From contig NZ_BCYY01000002.1 of assembly GCF_001598435.1 (NCBI RefSeq), positions 1 through 64,000 on the forward strand: a DNA stretch of 64,000 nucleotides, read 5' to 3'. Under the pieces are notes generated by a model. That model saw nothing but the letters and a program-made list of their open reading frames with translations. It was not told the origin of the DNA and searched no databases. The position numbers and the translations under genes were made by a program. Positions 1 through 7,569 of the stretch are shown one piece after another. Numbering within the stretch: position 1 is the stretch's first letter; every line of letters starts with the position of its first letter. This DNA comes from Sphingomonas pituitosa NBRC 102491. Its GTDB lineage: Bacteria > Pseudomonadota > Alphaproteobacteria > Sphingomonadales > Sphingomonadaceae.

Positions 1-112
1 CTTTTGAGGTCAATGCGGCGTTTTGCCGGGCCTGCGGTGCGGAAGCGCCAATTCGGCATGCGATAAGATGCAAGGTTGCACGGTGCGGCGGCTGTGTTGC
101 TGCGAGGCCGCA

Positions 113-146
113 GCAGAAAGCCGCCAGCCTTTGGGCCAGCGGCTCC
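113..146 (-). terminator. Candidate terminator of the PEP-CTERM gene
   Basis: Read on the minus strand, arms at 144-134 and 129-119 (AGCCGCTGGCC / GGCTGGCGGCT) form an 11-bp stem with two G-T pairs around a CAAA loop, followed by a short T-run (TTTCTG). It lies about 25 bases after the stop codon of the PEP-CTERM gene. The T tract is weak, so termination strength is uncertain. Nothing else is recognisable in bases 1-112. Confidence 0.45.
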
Positions 147-167
147 CTCTTGTTGTGGTGGGGGAGA

Positions 168-743
168 TCAGGCGAAGCGGACGGTCGTGTTCGCCGCCCG
201 ACGGCGGCGGAGCGCGCCACCTGCCATGCCGACGCCGGCAATCATCATCGCCCAAGCAGTGGGTTCTGGGACCGCGGATGCGGTGGCAATCTGCTGTACG
301 CCAGCCTGAGAGATGCCACCCCCGAAGTTCTTAACAGTGATGCTGATGCGGTTGTAGCTGCCGCCGCAGAGAGCGCTGCCGGTATAGCAGAGAAAGTTGA
401 TGGTCGAGCCAACCTGCGGGTTCTGGAACAGAACGGCCCCGGAGCCGGAGAAATCGAAGAACAGGCCCGTTGCCGTTGCGGTCAGCGCGGGGGCGTTGAA
501 AAACAGAAGTTGTGAATTGGAGGGGCCATTGATCAGGAACGATCCGCCGGCGTCCGTGAGGTTAAACTGCCAGTCGAGGACGTTGACGCGCGCGAGAAGG
601 CCCAGCGTCCCGTCGGTCTCGATAGAACCTGTTGCGCTGACGCCGTTGCCCGACACGTTTACGATGTAGGTGGCCGCAGAAGCAGGCGTGGCCATCGCCA
701 TCGCCGTCGCTGCCGCAAATGCAAGCATCTTGGTCTTCATCAT
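168..743 (-). CDS. PEP-CTERM sorting domain exported protein
   Basis: A secreted protein of about 191 residues with unknown function in the envelope or exopolysaccharide layer. Seen: an N-terminal signal peptide (KTKMLAFAAATAMAMATPASA) and a C-terminal anchor of the PEPxxWA type, 'VPEPTAWAMMIAG', then a hydrophobic stretch and RRRR. This is the tripartite signal recognised by exosortase/archaeosortase systems. The middle is Gly/Ser/Asn-rich with one close Cys pair and no recognised domain. The start is taken as the ATG at 743 because GGAGGGG lies 6 bases upstream; the next codon is also ATG (740). A TTG at 758 lies upstream of that ribosome site and is unlikely. The cognate exosortase is not in the window. 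Confidence 0.85.
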   Translation of the reverse strand: MMKTKMLAFAAATAMAMATPASAATYIVNVSGNGVSATGSIETDGTLGLLARVNVLDWQFNLTDAGGSFLINGPSNSQLLFFNAPALTATATGLFFDFSGSGAVLFQNPQVGSTINFLCYTGSALCGGSYNRISITVKNFGGGISQAGVQQIATASAVPEPTAWAMMIAGVGMAGGALRRRRAANTTVRFA

Positions 744-1172
744 GCCTATCCCCTCCAAAACGGGTTATGTTGCCGTTGCAGGATATATTTAACGAAGTCC
801 GCGCACGTATAATAGTATGAAGTTTTTGGAATAGTCACAGAGTCCCGAATCGGGACTTTAGTCAGATATCGAGTTAGATTTACGCTAGCGGCACAAGAAC
901 TTAGCACCCGTATTTGAAATTTCCGGATTTGGATGTCCAAACGATGTAAAGACAAATGTCGACATACAGGAATATGTCAACGACCGCACTGGGCAGGAGG
1001 CGCTAGTGTGGAATTGCTGATGCCGAGCACCACCGCTGCGCGACCCATCAGGACTGCCATCGGCCGGTTTCAGCCCAAACGGTCGTTCTTACCCGTTTAT
1101 GGGAACGGCTTAAGTTGGTCGACTGCGGCCTCCGCGTGCTGCTGATCGGCAGTGGCGGCGTTTCCCATACGA
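744..1172. other. Gene-poor intergenic stretch
   Basis: About 430 bases without a convincing gene and with lower GC than the surroundings. It holds the promoter region of the PEP-CTERM gene and a 17-base palindrome (841-857). Towards its right end, in plus-strand frame from about 1061 to 1168, is a short reading segment ending 'RVLLIGSGGVSH'. That resembles the conserved 'IGSGGLSH' motif of LigB-type extradiol dioxygenases and may be a decayed gene fragment left by integration. No start codon, ribosome site or complete domain supports a working gene. Confidence 0.5.
841..857. promoter_or_regulatory. Perfect palindrome, possible operator
   Basis: AGTCCCGAATCGGGACT is an 8-bp perfect inverted repeat around a single A, about 100 bases upstream of the PEP-CTERM start. 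There is no T-run, so a repressor or activator operator is more likely than a terminator. The binding protein is unknown. Confidence 0.35.
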
Positions 1173-2408
1173 CTAACCTCGATTGTCAGCCGCTTGTCCG
1201 AACTTTCCGTTCAACACCTTCGCACCGTCGCGCAGGAAGTCGAGGTGGTCGGACCAGTGCTGCATCATGCGCACGCGTTCGTCCCAATATTCGCCTCGGG
1301 TGTAGGCGCGGCGGACGGCATTGTTGTCGCAGTGCGCGAGCTGTCGTTCGACGGCGTCGGGGTGCCATAGACCCATTTCGTTGAGCAGCGTGGCCGCCAT
1401 CGCGCGGAAGCCGTGGCCGGTCATTTCGTCCTGCGCATATCCCATTCGGCGGAGTGCCGCATTGATCGTGTTCTCCGACATCGGCTTTCGGACGGATCGG
1501 AGGGATGGGAAGAGATAGCTGCTATAGCCTGCGTCGTGCTCGATCGAGGCGAGGATCGCGAGCGCCTGGCGGGAGAGGGGGATCGCATGCGCTCGCCGCA
1601 TCTTCGTCTTGTGCGGCGGAATGGTCCAGATCGCCCGTTCCAGATCGAAGTCCTGCCATTCTGCGAAACGTAGCTCGCCAGGGCGGACGAAGACGTGTGG
1701 CAGGAACCGCAGCGCCGCGAGGGTGTTCGGCTGCCCCTGGAATCCCTCTATGGCCCGCAGAAGCTCTCCTGCGGCCTTTGGCGTGGTAACTGCGGCACGA
1801 TGTGCTGGCTTGGGCGCGATCAGTGCGCCGCGGAGGTCGGCGGCGACGTCACGCTCGGCGCGTGCGGTCGCAATCGCGTAGCGAAATACCTGCGAGCAGG
1901 TACTGCGGAGCCGCTTTGCCGTCTCGTAACGCGCGTTGCCCTCCATCTTCCGCAGCATCAGAAGCAGTTCCTGTGCGGAGATCGCAGCGATCGGACGTTT
2001 GCCGATCGACGCGTTGATGAAACCGAGGAGCCAGCGAAGCTTCTTCATCGTGACCGGCGAACGGCCTTCTTTTTCGACCTTGGACAGCCATTCGTCCGCA
2101 ACCGCTTCAAAGCTGTTGGAGGCAGCCACGGTCGCCGCTACCCGATTGAGTTTGATCCGCTCGGCGGGATCTTCGCCGCGGGCCAGCACCTTCCGCGCGG
2201 CATCACATTCGGCGCGTGCTTCTGCCAGACCGGTGTCGGGCCAAACGCCGAAAGCGAGGGTCTTTTGCTTCCCGTAATGCCGATAGTTCATGCGCCAATA
2301 GCGTCCGCCGGATGGCGTCACGAGCAGGTAGAGCCCGTCTCTATCACTTAGCTTGTACGCCTTGCCGCGAATCTCTGCGGCTTTGATGGCAACCACCGAC
2401 AGCGCCAT
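1173..2408 (-). CDS. P4-type tyrosine integrase
   Basis: Site-specific recombinase of about 411 residues that inserts or excises an integrative element. Seen: an N-terminal arm-binding domain (DUF4102-like, 'GLYLLVTPSGGRYWRMNYR', residues about 25-45), a core-binding helical domain (about 100-190), and a catalytic domain with Arg ('VRPGELR', about 242), 'HGFR' (His 332, Arg 335), His about 359 ('AHCDNN') and the nucleophilic Tyr about 369 ('RRAY'). All catalytic positions appear present. The ATG at 2408 is preferred because GGGAG sits 8 bases upstream. It is transcribed away from a tRNA-Glu whose 3' end lies about 165 bases upstream, the usual arrangement for an element inserted at a tRNA gene. 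The rest of the element would extend to the left, beyond the window. Confidence 0.9.
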   Translation of the reverse strand: MALSVVAIKAAEIRGKAYKLSDRDGLYLLVTPSGGRYWRMNYRHYGKQKTLAFGVWPDTGLAEARAECDAARKVLARGEDPAERIKLNRVAATVAASNSFEAVADEWLSKVEKEGRSPVTMKKLRWLLGFINASIGKRPIAAISAQELLLMLRKMEGNARYETAKRLRSTCSQVFRYAIATARAERDVAADLRGALIAPKPAHRAAVTTPKAAGELLRAIEGFQGQPNTLAALRFLPHVFVRPGELRFAEWQDFDLERAIWTIPPHKTKMRRAHAIPLSRQALAILASIEHDAGYSSYLFPSLRSVRKPMSENTINAALRRMGYAQDEMTGHGFRAMAATLLNEMGLWHPDAVERQLAHCDNNAVRRAYTRGEYWDERVRMMQHWSDHLDFLRDGAKVLNGKFGQAADNRG

Positions 2409-2572
2409 GATGGTATCTCCCGTCGAAGCGACCGGCACATGCCATCAAAAATACCATCAGCTTGCTGGTATGTAGTGGGATTCTGCCAGCTTGAACGAGA
2501 GACTTATACCACCAAAAAACCGCAGAAAACAGCCAGTTATGGCATGCTCTGGAATGCCTTGGGAAGGCAATT

Positions 2573-2647
2573 TGGTGACCCCTACGGGAATCGAACCCGT
2601 GTTTCAGCCGTGAAAGGGCCGCGTCCTAACCGCTAGACGAAGGGGCC
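2573..2647 (-). tRNA. tRNA-Glu (anticodon UUC)
   Basis: The minus strand folds as a cloverleaf. Acceptor GGCCCCT pairs with AGGGGTC followed by A and an encoded CCA. The anticodon stem is CGGCC/GGCTG with loop CTTTCAC (anticodon TTC), and the T-arm is ACGGG TTCGATT CCCGT. The 3' end faces the integrase gene, so the 3' half (about 2573-2600) is the likely attachment site of the element. I found no second copy of this 3' segment in bases 1-1170. Confidence 0.93.
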
Positions 2648-2701
2648 AACTGCGTGGCGTGGAGCGGCCGAATAGGGGGCGATTCCAAAGCCGTCAAGCA
2701 C

Positions 2702-4468
2702 TCATTCTGCCCATGCAGCATCTTCTATGTGCAATTCTGCTGCCGGGCGGCTCCCCCAGGTGTCCACCTTGGCGCGGCCGGCCAGCCACAGGCGGCGGTG
2801 CGACGGGGCGGAGAGCAGCGCCTGGCCCAGCTCCGAATCGGCTTGGCGGAAGGCGACGGCCTTCAGGCTCTGCCCGTCCGGCCCGGCGACGATCACGCGG
2901 ACATGGCCACCCGAGCCGACCACATCCGCCTTCAACACCCGGACCGGACCCGCCGCGATTCGCGGTGCCGGCCAGCCCATGCCATATGGCCCGCCCGCTT
3001 CCATCGCCTCGACCAACGACGGGTTCACGCCCGCCGGGCTCAGCACCGCATCGAGGAGCAGGGCGCGCTCGCCCCGCGCCGCGGCGATTCGCCCGGCAAG
3101 GCGCTCCTCAAGAAACGCCGCCAACGCTTCCACCTGGTCGCCCGCTACCGTAACGCCGCAGGCCATCGCATGGCCGCCGCCGGCGATCAGGAGGCCGGCA
3201 TCCTTGGCCGCGAGCACGGCCGCACCCAGATCGACGCCGGGGATCGATCGACCCGATCCCTTGCCGATCCCGTCCTCGCCCAGCGCGATGACCAGCGCGG
3301 GCCGGCCGAACTTCTCCTTCAGCCGTCCGGCGACGATGCCGATCACGCCTGGATGCCAGCCGTCTCCGGCGACCAGCGCGACCATCCGCTCGCCGCTCGC
3401 CATGCACAGCGACTCGGCCGCGGCCTGCACCTCCGCCTCGATCGCCCGGCGCTCCTCGTTGAGCAGGTCCAGTTCGGCGGCGATGGCGCGCGCCTCGGCG
3501 GGGTCGCGGGTGGTGAGCAGGCGGACGCCGAGATCCGACTTGCCGACCCGCCCGCCGGCGTTGATTCGGGGGCCCAGCGCGAAACCCAGATCGGTGCAGG
3601 TCGGCGCGCGGGTAAGGCGCGAGGACTCGATCAGCGCGGCGATGCCGATGTTCCGGCGCTGGGCCATGACCTTGAGGCCCTGCGCCACGAAGGCGCGGTT
3701 CAGCCCCTTGAGCTGCGCCACATCCGCGACGGTGCCGAGCGCGACGATATCGAGCAGGTCGAGCAGGCGCGGTTCGGCCCGGGTGGCGAAATAGCCGCGG
3801 GCCCGCAGGGTGCGCACCAGCGCCGCGCCGAGCAGGAAGGCGACGCCCACGGCGGCGAGGTGGCCATGTTCCGCGCCTTCGGTCTCGTCCAGCCGGTTCG
3901 GGTTCACCAGCGCGTGGGTGACCGGCAGTTCGGTCGTGCATTTGTGATGATCGACGACGATCACATCGGCATTGGCATCCCGCGCCATCGCCAGCGCCTC
4001 GAATGCCTGCGCGCCGCAATCGACCGTGACGATCAGCCCGTGGCCCTGTTGCTTCAATCGCACCAGCGCCTCGCCGGACGGGCCATATCCCTCCATCAGG
4101 CGATCGGGGATGTAGGGGGTCGCTTCCAGTCCCAGATCGCGGAGCAGCAGGATCAGCAGTGCGGCGGAGGTGGCGCCGTCCACGTCGTAATCGCCGAAGA
4201 TCGCGACCTGTTCGCGCCCCTCGACGGCGTCGGCCAGGCGTTCGGCGGCGCGGTCCATGTCGCGGAAGATCGAGGGGTCGGGCATGAACGCGCGGATGCT
4301 CGGGGTGCGGTGCCGCTCGAGGTCGGCGCGGTCGACCCCGCGGGTCAGCAGCAGCTGGGTGACGAGATCGTCGGGAGCGAAATTCGGGTCGCGCGCGTCG
4401 GCGGCGAGACCCCGCCAGCGCCAGGGCTGACCGAGGATCGAACAGTGAACATTTAGAGCTGGGGACAT
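2702..4468 (-). CDS. recJ: Single-stranded-DNA exonuclease RecJ
   Basis: 5'-3' exonuclease on single-stranded DNA, acting in RecF-pathway recombination, mismatch repair and base-excision repair in the cytoplasm. Seen: DHH-phosphoesterase motifs 'DYDVDGATSAALL' (near residue 92), 'VDHHKC' (near 170), 'INAGGRVGKSDLG', and a C-terminal DHHA1 region with 'GWHPGVIGIVAGRL' and 'GGGHAMACGV'. Length (about 588) fits the family. The ATG at 4468 ('MSPALNVHC') is preferred over a GTG at 4513, whose extra residues are not family-like. It stands alone between tRNA-Glu and hcp and reads towards the tRNA. Confidence 0.95.
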   Translation of the reverse strand: MSPALNVHCSILGQPWRWRGLAADARDPNFAPDDLVTQLLLTRGVDRADLERHRTPSIRAFMPDPSIFRDMDRAAERLADAVEGREQVAIFGDYDVDGATSAALLILLLRDLGLEATPYIPDRLMEGYGPSGEALVRLKQQGHGLIVTVDCGAQAFEALAMARDANADVIVVDHHKCTTELPVTHALVNPNRLDETEGAEHGHLAAVGVAFLLGAALVRTLRARGYFATRAEPRLLDLLDIVALGTVADVAQLKGLNRAFVAQGLKVMAQRRNIGIAALIESSRLTRAPTCTDLGFALGPRINAGGRVGKSDLGVRLLTTRDPAEARAIAAELDLLNEERRAIEAEVQAAAESLCMASGERMVALVAGDGWHPGVIGIVAGRLKEKFGRPALVIALGEDGIGKGSGRSIPGVDLGAAVLAAKDAGLLIAGGGHAMACGVTVAGDQVEALAAFLEERLAGRIAAARGERALLLDAVLSPAGVNPSLVEAMEAGGPYGMGWPAPRIAAGPVRVLKADVVGSGGHVRVIVAGPDGQSLKAVAFRQADSELGQALLSAPSHRRLWLAGRAKVDTWGSRPAAELHIEDAAWAE

Positions 4469-4567
4469 GGCCCTGATGTGGCCGGGGGGGTGCCGAATGT
4501 CGAGGGGGCGCATCGAAACGCCCGCCCGGCACGCGCCGCGAAACGGCGTGCCGGGCGGGCAGGCTGT

Positions 4568-6208
4568 TCAGGCGGCCTGGAGCATGTGCTCCAGATCGGT
4601 GCGGGCATCGCCGGTCGGGCGGATGTCGAACTTGTCGATCAGGATGCCGAGCACTTCGGGGGTGAGGAACTGCGGTAGTGTCGGGCCCAGATGGATCCGG
4701 CGCAGGCCGAGGTGCAGCATGGTCAGCAGCACGGCGGTGGCCTTCTGCTCGAACCAGCTGATCGCGTAATGCAGCGGCAGGTCGTTGACGCCGACGTTCA
4801 GCGCCTCGGCAACGGCGGTGGCGATGCGGATCGCCGAATAGGCGTCGTTGCACTGGCCGATGTCCAGCACGCGGGGAATGCCGTTGATGTCCCCCAGATC
4901 CTCCCGGTTGAAGCGGAACTTGCCGCACCCGAGGGTAAGCACCAGGCTGTCCTTAGGCGTCGCCATGGCGAGGTCGTGGAAATAGTTGCGCCCTGGCCGC
5001 GCACCGTCGCAACCGCCGATCAGGAACAGGTTGGTCACCTCGCCCCTGCCGATCATGCCGAGCAGCGTATCGGCCACGCCCATCACCGTGTTGCGGCCGA
5101 AGCCGATGGTGATCGTCTGCTCCGGCGCGTCTTCCGCAAAGCCGGGCTGGCTGAGGGAGCAGGCGATGGCAGGTGCGAAATCATGGTCCGTCAGGTGCGG
5201 CAGGCCGTTCCAGCCTACCGGCCCGGCAGTGAAGATACGGCCGGCATAGCCCTTCAGGTTCGGGTTGATCAGGCAGTTCGAGGTCATCACGATCGCGCCG
5301 GGGAAGGCGTCGAAATCCTTCTGCTGGTCCTGCCAGGCGCCGCCATAGTTGCCGGCAAGGTGGCTATACTTCTTCACGCCAGGATAGGCATTTGCGGGAA
5401 GAAGCTCACCATGGGTGTAAACGCGGACGCCGGTGCCTTGCGTCTGCTGGAGAATGGCTTCCAGATCGCCCATGTCGTGGCCGGAAACCAGCAGGCACTT
5501 GCCGGCGCGCGGCGTCATCCGCACGGCGGTGGGCTCCGGGTGGCCGAAGCGACCGGTGTTCGCCGCGTCGAGCAGTTCCATCACCTTGAGGTTGAGCGCG
5601 CCGATGGCAAGCGCGTTGCCGAGCAGCGCGTCGACATCCGTGGGATCGGTCGCGAGGAAGGCAGCGATGCGGTGGAACTCGGTGCTGATGGCGCCGTCTT
5701 CGAAACCGAGCACGCGGGCATGCTCGCCGTATGCGGCCGTGCCCTTGAGGCCATACAAGATCAGGTTGCGCAGGCCGACGATGCTCGGGCCGTCGCGGTC
5801 CATGTAGCGCTGGATCGCTGCGAACGGCGCCGCGGCGGCGAGCTCGGACGGCGTGGTGCCCGGGTTCCAGGTCGCCGGCTCCGGCAGGGCGGAGAGATCG
5901 GCGCCGGCATTCTCGGCCAGCGTACGCGCATGGGCCCGCATCGCCAGGGCCTTGGTGATCAGCGCCACGAAGCGGGTGTCGTCGAAATTGACGTTGGTGA
6001 GGGTGGTGAACCAGGCATGCGGCGTGAAGGCATCCACTGCTGCATCCCGCGCACCACGGGCCGCCGCGCGATCGGCATAGACCGACACGCCCTGCATCAC
6101 CCGCAACAGCACGTCCTGCAGGTCGGCGACCTGCGCCGTCTTGCCGCAGGAGCCCATTTTGGCGGCGCAGCCACCCTTGTTCGATTGTTCGCACTGGACG
6201 CAGTACAT
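4568..6208 (-). CDS. hcp: Hybrid-cluster protein (hydroxylamine/NO reductase)
   Basis: Cytoplasmic iron-sulfur enzyme of 546 residues. It was long called hydroxylamine reductase, and in enterobacteria it is a high-affinity nitric oxide reductase. Seen: an N-terminal cysteine set CX2C-X7-C-X6-C starting at Cys3 for the cubane cluster, and hybrid-cluster ligands in 'SGHDMGDLE', 'TSNCLINP', 'GGCDGARPGRNYF', 'LTLGCGKFRFN' and 'IGQCNDAYSA'. The ATG at 6208 has GGAG 7 bases upstream. It is divergent from nsrR across 134 bases that carry an FNR-like box and a possible NsrR site, so it is probably induced by low oxygen and NO. The usual reductase partner Hcr is not adjacent. Confidence 0.95.
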   Translation of the reverse strand: MYCVQCEQSNKGGCAAKMGSCGKTAQVADLQDVLLRVMQGVSVYADRAAARGARDAAVDAFTPHAWFTTLTNVNFDDTRFVALITKALAMRAHARTLAENAGADLSALPEPATWNPGTTPSELAAAAPFAAIQRYMDRDGPSIVGLRNLILYGLKGTAAYGEHARVLGFEDGAISTEFHRIAAFLATDPTDVDALLGNALAIGALNLKVMELLDAANTGRFGHPEPTAVRMTPRAGKCLLVSGHDMGDLEAILQQTQGTGVRVYTHGELLPANAYPGVKKYSHLAGNYGGAWQDQQKDFDAFPGAIVMTSNCLINPNLKGYAGRIFTAGPVGWNGLPHLTDHDFAPAIACSLSQPGFAEDAPEQTITIGFGRNTVMGVADTLLGMIGRGEVTNLFLIGGCDGARPGRNYFHDLAMATPKDSLVLTLGCGKFRFNREDLGDINGIPRVLDIGQCNDAYSAIRIATAVAEALNVGVNDLPLHYAISWFEQKATAVLLTMLHLGLRRIHLGPTLPQFLTPEVLGILIDKFDIRPTGDARTDLEHMLQAA

Positions 6209-6269
6209 CGCCGGTCTCCGGTAAAGCTGAATTGCAAATTCCGGTTATGCCGCGTTCAAGCTCCGCTCT

Positions 6270-6283
6270 TTGACCGGCATCAA
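6270..6283. promoter_or_regulatory. FNR/CRP-family box between hcp and nsrR
   Basis: TTGACCGGCATCAA (minus strand TTGATGCCGGTCAA) matches the TTGAT-N4-ATCAA consensus of FNR, FnrL and Dnr regulators at 9 of 10 defined bases. On the hcp side, CATAAC at 6249-6244 sits close to where a -10 element is expected for a box centred near -41.5. This suggests class II activation of hcp. The identity of the regulator is inferred. Confidence 0.55.
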
Positions 6284-6291
6284 ACCCTAGT

Positions 6292-6310
6292 AGATGTCCC
6301 AGGTGCATCT
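6292..6310. promoter_or_regulatory. Possible NsrR operator
   Basis: AGATGTCCCAGGTGCATCT has half-sites AGATG and CATCT like the classical NsrR dyad, but they are 9 bases apart rather than the 11 of the well-known consensus. Its position just upstream of nsrR, opposite hcp, makes autoregulation plausible. Assignment is tentative. Confidence 0.35.
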
Positions 6311-6342
6311 GCACGTTTCGACAGCTAGGGAGCGGATGTCCC

Positions 6343-6762
6343 ATGCAACTGACCCGCCATACCGATTACGCACTGCGGCTGCTGATCCACCTGGGCAGCA
6401 TGGCAGAGCCGCGTATCGCCATTGCGGCGGTAGCGGAGGTGCAGGGGATCTCGGCAACGCATCTCATGAAAATCGCCAACGGCCTGGCCCATGCCGGCTT
6501 CATCGAGGCGTTGCGCGGCCGGGGCGGCGGCATTCGGCTGGCGCGCGATCCGGCAGAGATCAATCTGGGCGCCGTGCTGGAGGTCACCGAGCCACGCTGT
6601 GCACTTGTCGATTGCACCGGCTGCCGCCTCGCGCGGCGCTGCAGCTTGCCAGGGGTGCTCGACGAAGCAAGGCGCGCCTTCATGGCGGTGTTGCAGCGCT
6701 ACACCCTGGCAGACGTTCTGCGCGGCCGTGTTGCCGGGATTATCGCGCCTGTAGCCGCGTAA
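6343..6762 (+). CDS. nsrR: Rrf2-family NO-responsive regulator NsrR
   Basis: DNA-binding regulator of 139 residues with an N-terminal winged helix typical of Rrf2 proteins ('MQLTRHTDYALRLLIHL', recognition region 'GISATHLMKIANGLAHAGF', wing 'RGRGGGIRLA'). Cysteines at 86, 91, 94 and 100 form the Fe-S sensing region; NsrR uses three such Cys for an NO-sensitive cluster. It is divergent from hcp, a classical NsrR target, which supports NsrR over IscR or RsrR. The ATG at 6343 is the conserved Rrf2 start. The fourth Cys is an extra, so which three bind the cluster is not certain. Confidence 0.8.
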   Translation: MQLTRHTDYALRLLIHLGSMAEPRIAIAAVAEVQGISATHLMKIANGLAHAGFIEALRGRGGGIRLARDPAEINLGAVLEVTEPRCALVDCTGCRLARRCSLPGVLDEARRAFMAVLQRYTLADVLRGRVAGIIAPVAA

Positions 6763-6765
6763 CGC

Positions 6766-7494
6766 TCAGTCCGCGTCGGCGTCGACCACGCCCGAACGAT
6801 AGGTCTGGATCGGCGCCTTTATCCAGGCGGCTTCACGGAACCACTTGGTGATGATGTACTTGGTGCCTTCCACCACGCGCATGCCCTCGTGCAGCGTGTC
6901 GTAGTTGGGACTGCCGTCCGGGAGCATGTTGTTCCACATCACCAGCAGCCCGCGCTTCGGCTTGAAGCGGATGCCGGCGCGCGGAAACCAGGTGGCGCCG
7001 CCCTCCTCGACATTGTTGAGATACGCCATCGCCGTCCAGGTGCGCTGGCCGCCGGTTTCCAGCATCTTTTCCCAATAGACGCTGTCTTCGTGGAAATAGT
7101 CGCAATGCGCGCGGAACTGCTGGTTCTCCGCATAGCGCTGGCCCTGCATCGTTTCGGCATTCTCCACGGGAATGCCGAGCAGATCGGCGATCCGGTTGTC
7201 GACCGCCAGCACGTCCGGCGACCAGCGGTACAGGTCGGAGCTGTGGCTGGTGCGGTATTCGGGATCGTCCGTTGCAGCGAGCAGGGTAGAGGGGCGCGCA
7301 TTGCTGTCGATCAGCGCCATCAGCATGTCGCAATCGGCGTCGCTGAAGAAATCAGGATAGGTATAGACCTGGGCGCGCTCCACCTTGGCGCGCCGCACGT
7401 TCGGATTGGCATCCAGCCGCGCCGCCACCTCACGCCCGATCCTCGCCCGTTCGGGGGAGGGCGACCCCTTGCTGTTGCCGTTCGTCTTGCTCAC
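6766..7494 (-). CDS. Prolyl 4-hydroxylase-like 2-oxoglutarate/Fe(II) oxygenase
   Basis: Predicted Fe(II)- and 2-oxoglutarate-dependent oxygenase of about 242 residues. Seen: the facial triad 'AHCDYFH' (HxD) and the distal His in 'DTLHEGMRVVEGTKYIITKWF', where the following Lys/Arg would bind 2-oxoglutarate. The domain is of the P4Hc type and the substrate is unknown. The stop lies 4 bases from the convergent nsrR stop. The start is uncertain: I chose GTG at 7494 ('VSKTNGN'), which directly follows an 8-bp hairpin (7493-7512); a TTG at 7530 would add 12 residues but has no ribosome site. The first 30-40 residues are polar and look non-essential. Confidence 0.8.
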   Translation of the reverse strand: MSKTNGNSKGSPSPERARIGREVAARLDANPNVRRAKVERAQVYTYPDFFSDADCDMLMALIDSNARPSTLLAATDDPEYRTSHSSDLYRWSPDVLAVDNRIADLLGIPVENAETMQGQRYAENQQFRAHCDYFHEDSVYWEKMLETGGQRTWTAMAYLNNVEEGGATWFPRAGIRFKPKRGLLVMWNNMLPDGSPNYDTLHEGMRVVEGTKYIITKWFREAAWIKAPIQTYRSGVVDADAD

Positions 7495-7512
7495 GGCAAA
7501 ACTCTTTGCCGT
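7493..7512. repeat. Inverted repeat over the oxygenase start
   Basis: ACGGCAAA and TTTGCCGT, separated by ACTC, form a perfect 8-bp hairpin. In the minus-strand transcript the hairpin ends inside the proposed GTG start codon and places the weak GAG ribosome-site bases in the loop. It could restrain translation or could be chance. Confidence 0.4.
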
Positions 7513-7569
7513 CCACTTCGACGATTGCAAGCGGGAGCGGACGGCATCGCGGCCGCCCGCTCCCCTCGC

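Noticed and set aside
1..1172. A second attachment copy of the tRNA-Glu 3' end
   Set aside because: No stretch matching 2573-2600 was found by eye, so the far end of the element is assumed to be outside the window.
4691..6328. A 545-codon plus-strand frame opposite hcp
   Set aside because: It mirrors the hcp codon pattern and shows no recognisable family, signal or ribosome site.
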